NCBI RefSeq assembly: GCF_003610895.1
Contig: NZ_MCAS01000004.1
Location: forward strand, 186,001-250,000
From: Paraburkholderia fungorum
GTDB taxonomy: Bacteria; Pseudomonadota; Gammaproteobacteria; Burkholderiales; Burkholderiaceae
Direction of reading: 5' to 3'
Length of the DNA stretch: 64,000 bases
Each line of letters starts with the position of its first letter. Positions within the stretch are counted from its first letter, which is position 1. This document shows positions 62,102 to 64,000 of the stretch, piece after piece. The translations under genes and the position numbers were made by a program. The notes below the pieces were generated by a model. It was not told the DNA's origin. It was given only the letters and a program-made list of their open reading frames with translations, and made no database searches.

Positions 62102-63037
62102 ATGACCGCACCTCAACGCTCCCGCGTGCCGCGTCGCGCGCTCGACGGCGTGCTGCTGCTCGACAAGCCGCTTGGCCTGTCGAGCAACGACGCCCTGATT
62201 CGCGCAAAGCGCCTCTACCTGGCCAAAAAGGCAGGTCACACCGGCACGCTCGACCCCCTTGCCACAGGTCTCTTGCCGCTGTGTTTTGGTGAAGCCACCA
62301 AGTTTTCGCAAGATCTGCTCGAAGCCGACAAGACCTATGAGGCCACCATGCGCCTCGGTATCCGCACGACCACGGGCGACGCCGAAGGCGAGCCGATCGA
62401 CACGCGCGACGTGACGTGCGATCAGGCGGCGGTCCAGGTGGCGATGCAGAAGTTTCTCGGCGATATCGTTCAGATCCCACCGATGTATTCGGCACTCAAG
62501 CGCGATGGCAAGCCGCTGTACGAATACGCGCGCGCGGGCCAGACGGTCGAGCGGGAAGGGCGTCAGGTGACGATTCTCTCGCTCGAGATGCTGGCGTGCG
62601 CATTGCCCGACGTGACGTTTCGCGTGACGTGCAGTAAAGGCACCTATGTGCGCACCCTGGCCGAAGATATCGGTGAGGCGCTCGGTTGCGGTGCGCATCT
62701 GGTCGCACTGCGGCGTACCGGCGTCGGCGCGCTGACGTTGGAGAATTCGGTGACGCTCGACGCGTTGTCCGACGCGACCGGGAGCGAGCGAGATGCGTGG
62801 CTGCAACCCGTCGATGCATTGTTGTCCACATTCCCGCGCGTCACACTGGACGAGGACGCGACCCGTCGTTTCCTGCACGGTCAGCGTCTGAAACTCTCCG
62901 AACTGACCATTAGCGGCGAAGCCGTGAATGCGCCCCGCGTGCGTGTGTATGCAGGAGAAGGGCGTCTGCTGGGTGTCGCGAAGCAAGGCGAGGGCGTATT
63001 GGCGCCCGAGCGGCTGGTCGTTACGGCGGAAAGCTAG
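62102..63037 (+). CDS. truB: TruB, tRNA pseudouridine-55 synthase
   Basis: Modifies U55 of the T-loop in tRNAs; 311 residues. Conserved: GVLLLDKPLGLSSNDAL, catalytic Asp in KKAGHTGTLDPLATGLLPL, and the C-terminal barrel with CSKGTYVRTLAEDIGEALG. ATG 62102 lies a few bases after a weak site, TTTCTGAC; no better upstream start exists. Final gene of the translation cluster, ended by a strong terminator. Confidence 0.96.
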   Translation: MTAPQRSRVPRRALDGVLLLDKPLGLSSNDALIRAKRLYLAKKAGHTGTLDPLATGLLPLCFGEATKFSQDLLEADKTYEATMRLGIRTTTGDAEGEPIDTRDVTCDQAAVQVAMQKFLGDIVQIPPMYSALKRDGKPLYEYARAGQTVEREGRQVTILSLEMLACALPDVTFRVTCSKGTYVRTLAEDIGEALGCGAHLVALRRTGVGALTLENSVTLDALSDATGSERDAWLQPVDALLSTFPRVTLDEDATRRFLHGQRLKLSELTISGEAVNAPRVRVYAGEGRLLGVAKQGEGVLAPERLVVTAES

Positions 63038-63082
63038 GCCGGCAGCTCTCCGGTCGACCGGAGAGCTTCTGCCAAATAAAAA

Positions 63083-63116
63083 GGCGGGACCGCTACCGAG
63101 CGGTCCCGCCTTTTTT
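63083..63116 (+). terminator. Intrinsic terminator of truB
   Basis: Stem GGCGGGACCGCT/AGCGGTCCCGCC with loop ACCG, an A-run before and six T residues after. The group II intron begins six bases further. Confidence 0.95.
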
Positions 63117-63121
63117 CACAT

Positions 63122-64000
63122 GTGCGCCCAGCATGGGCGCACTCCAGTGGGTGCAAGTCCCACCGTAAGTTGATCACAGCGAGCGAAGCGAAGCGCAACT
63201 GCGTGAGGGCGACCCGACGTGGGGAGGAAGCGTGGAGCGAAACTGCGAGCCGATGGACAAGAACCGGATAGAAGGCGTTACCGATCAGGGCGAGCGGGCA
63301 TGTAACCGCAAAGCTCTCGTGATCAAGGGGCGGTGGCGTAGATCCGGCGGCTGTGCAGTGAAGGAGTGCGTTCTTACCTGGGGAGATCTCGCCTCATGCC
63401 TGAAAGGGCGACGGTGTCGAGCCGGAGCGAGAAGTCAGCAGAGGCCATAGTAGTCACAGGATAAGCCGGGGAGGCTGAAGCTGGTGACGAAGGGCCGAAC
63501 GGGAAGGAGTGTTCAACGTCATGTCGATGCGACAGGTAATGCGTCAGATGCCCGTGCAAACGGGGCGAGTGGGAGTAGGGCGCGGTGAAGCCGCGCGTGT
63601 ACCCGTGAGCGACGAAGCCTACTGCCCGCGGCATGAACTCGGGAACACAGGGTCAGCGCTGCTGGAAGCGGCGCTGACGAGAAAGAACCTGAAGCAGGCG
63701 TTCAAACGGGTACGGGCTAACGGAGGAGCCGCGGGCGTGGACGGTCTGGATATTGACCAGACGTCGCGTCATCTGGTGACGGCGTGGCCTGTGATCCGAG
63801 AGCAGTTGCTGAAGGGGAGGTACCGGCCCAGTCCGGTACGTCGGGTGACGATTCCAAAGCCAGACGGGGGCGAGCGCGAGCTGGGTATCCCGACGGTAAC
63901 GGATCGGCTGATCCAGCAGGCGTTGCTGCAAGTCTTGCAGCCGGTTCTGGACCCTACCTTCAGCGAGCACAGCTACGGCTTCCGGCCCGGACGGCGTGCG
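63122..64000 (+). mobile_element. Group II intron, 5' part, cut by the window edge
   Basis: Begins with the typical 5' end GTGCGCCCAG, an immediate hairpin GCGCCCAGCATGGGCGC, and GGTGCAAGTCCCACC of domain I. Structured RNA runs to about 63520, and the reverse transcriptase frame opens inside it. It lies directly downstream of the truB terminator, the insertion habit of class C introns, and its protein fits that class. The rest of the element, with domains V and VI and the 3' boundary, is outside the window. Confidence 0.9.
63521..64000 (+). CDS. Group II intron reverse transcriptase/maturase (partial, 3' missing)
   Basis: First 160 codons from ATG 63521, preceded by AAGGAGT (63504-63510). 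The N-terminus has a leader (MSMRQVMRQMPVQTG), then the RT-0 and RT-1 regions: KQAFKRVRANGGAAGVDGL, RRVTIPKPDGGERELGIPT and TFSEHSYGFRPGRRA. No frameshift is visible to the window end. The family both copies and inserts the intron RNA and helps it to splice. Confidence 0.92.
   Translation, partial: MSMRQVMRQMPVQTGRVGVGRGEAARVPVSDEAYCPRHELGNTGSALLEAALTRKNLKQAFKRVRANGGAAGVDGLDIDQTSRHLVTAWPVIREQLLKGRYRPSPVRRVTIPKPDGGERELGIPTVTDRLIQQALLQVLQPVLDPTFSEHSYGFRPGRRA

Noticed and set aside
63232..63450. Open frame in the 5' part of the group II intron
   Set aside because: This stretch fits the structured RNA domain I and has no protein family match; the true intron frame opens at 63521.

Overview
The window is a GC-rich chromosomal segment (roughly 62-65% G+C by eye) from a betaproteobacterium, most likely Burkholderiaceae and close to Paraburkholderia. 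The main evidence is the conserved block scpB-rluB-rimP-nusA-infB-rbfA-truB at 52.8-63.0 kb, together with recC-recB-recD, several OMF/HlyD/MFS-type genes, a stand-alone amt gene, and lineage-typical small secreted proteins. No tRNA, rRNA, CRISPR array, prophage or plasmid-type gene was seen.

Layout. 0-5.2 kb: the 3' end of an unknown gene, a nitrate/sulfonate/taurine-type ABC importer (permease, ATPase, Tat-like binding protein) and a SoxC-like molybdenum sulfite dehydrogenase with a lipoprotein cytochrome c; together they suggest organosulfur uptake followed by sulfite oxidation. 5.2-7.1 kb: an acyltransferase-3 membrane enzyme and a DUF1801 protein around repeat-rich DNA. 7.1-12.3 kb: an AraC regulator divergent from a tripartite efflux pump (NodT, EmrA, EmrB types). 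12.5-13.9 kb: an SMR exporter, a CrcB fluoride channel behind a recognisable fluoride riboswitch, and a DUF190 PII-like protein. 13.9-18.4 kb: an ammonium transporter with a sigma-54 promoter and NtrC-like box, a sensor kinase, a small membrane protein and a DJ-1/PfpI protein. 18.6-24.1 kb: an orphan binding protein, a quinone oxidoreductase, a metabolite/H+ symporter and a TctD/TctE-type two-component pair. 24.3-30.5 kb: a lipoprotein, an Rrf2 regulator and an NmrA-type reductase that share an operator, a large MscS channel, and a thiol dioxygenase divergent from an Lrp regulator. 30.7-33.2 kb: a FUSC transporter. 33.4-42.6 kb: recCBD. 42.7-49.8 kb: ArfB, an EAL phosphodiesterase and mostly small or unknown proteins, ending with a solitary transposase-type DNA-binding domain. 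50.2-52.5 kb: a LysR regulator and a class I aminotransferase. 52.8-63.0 kb: chromosome segregation, rRNA modification and the nusA-infB translation operon. 63.1 kb to the end: a group II intron with its reverse transcriptase, sitting directly behind the truB terminator and cut by the window edge.

Regulation is readable at several places: the fluoride riboswitch (13345-13404), the sigma-54 promoter and NtrC-like box before amt (15169-15184, 15295-15311), two matching Rrf2 operators (24845-24869, 25464-25490), an Lrp-type box (29736-29750), and a terminator placed between a good promoter and rimP (56160-56277) that looks like an attenuator.

The most unexplained pattern is short, degenerate, phase-keeping tandem repeats, mostly 12 bp, at gene borders throughout the window. 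Several duplicate a gene's own stop codon (crcB, a LysR gene, arfB) or start codon (the EAL gene). I did not find a clearly new defence or biosynthetic system. Most of the window is ordinary chromosomal content, and the repeats, the rimP leader and the intron position are the best leads.
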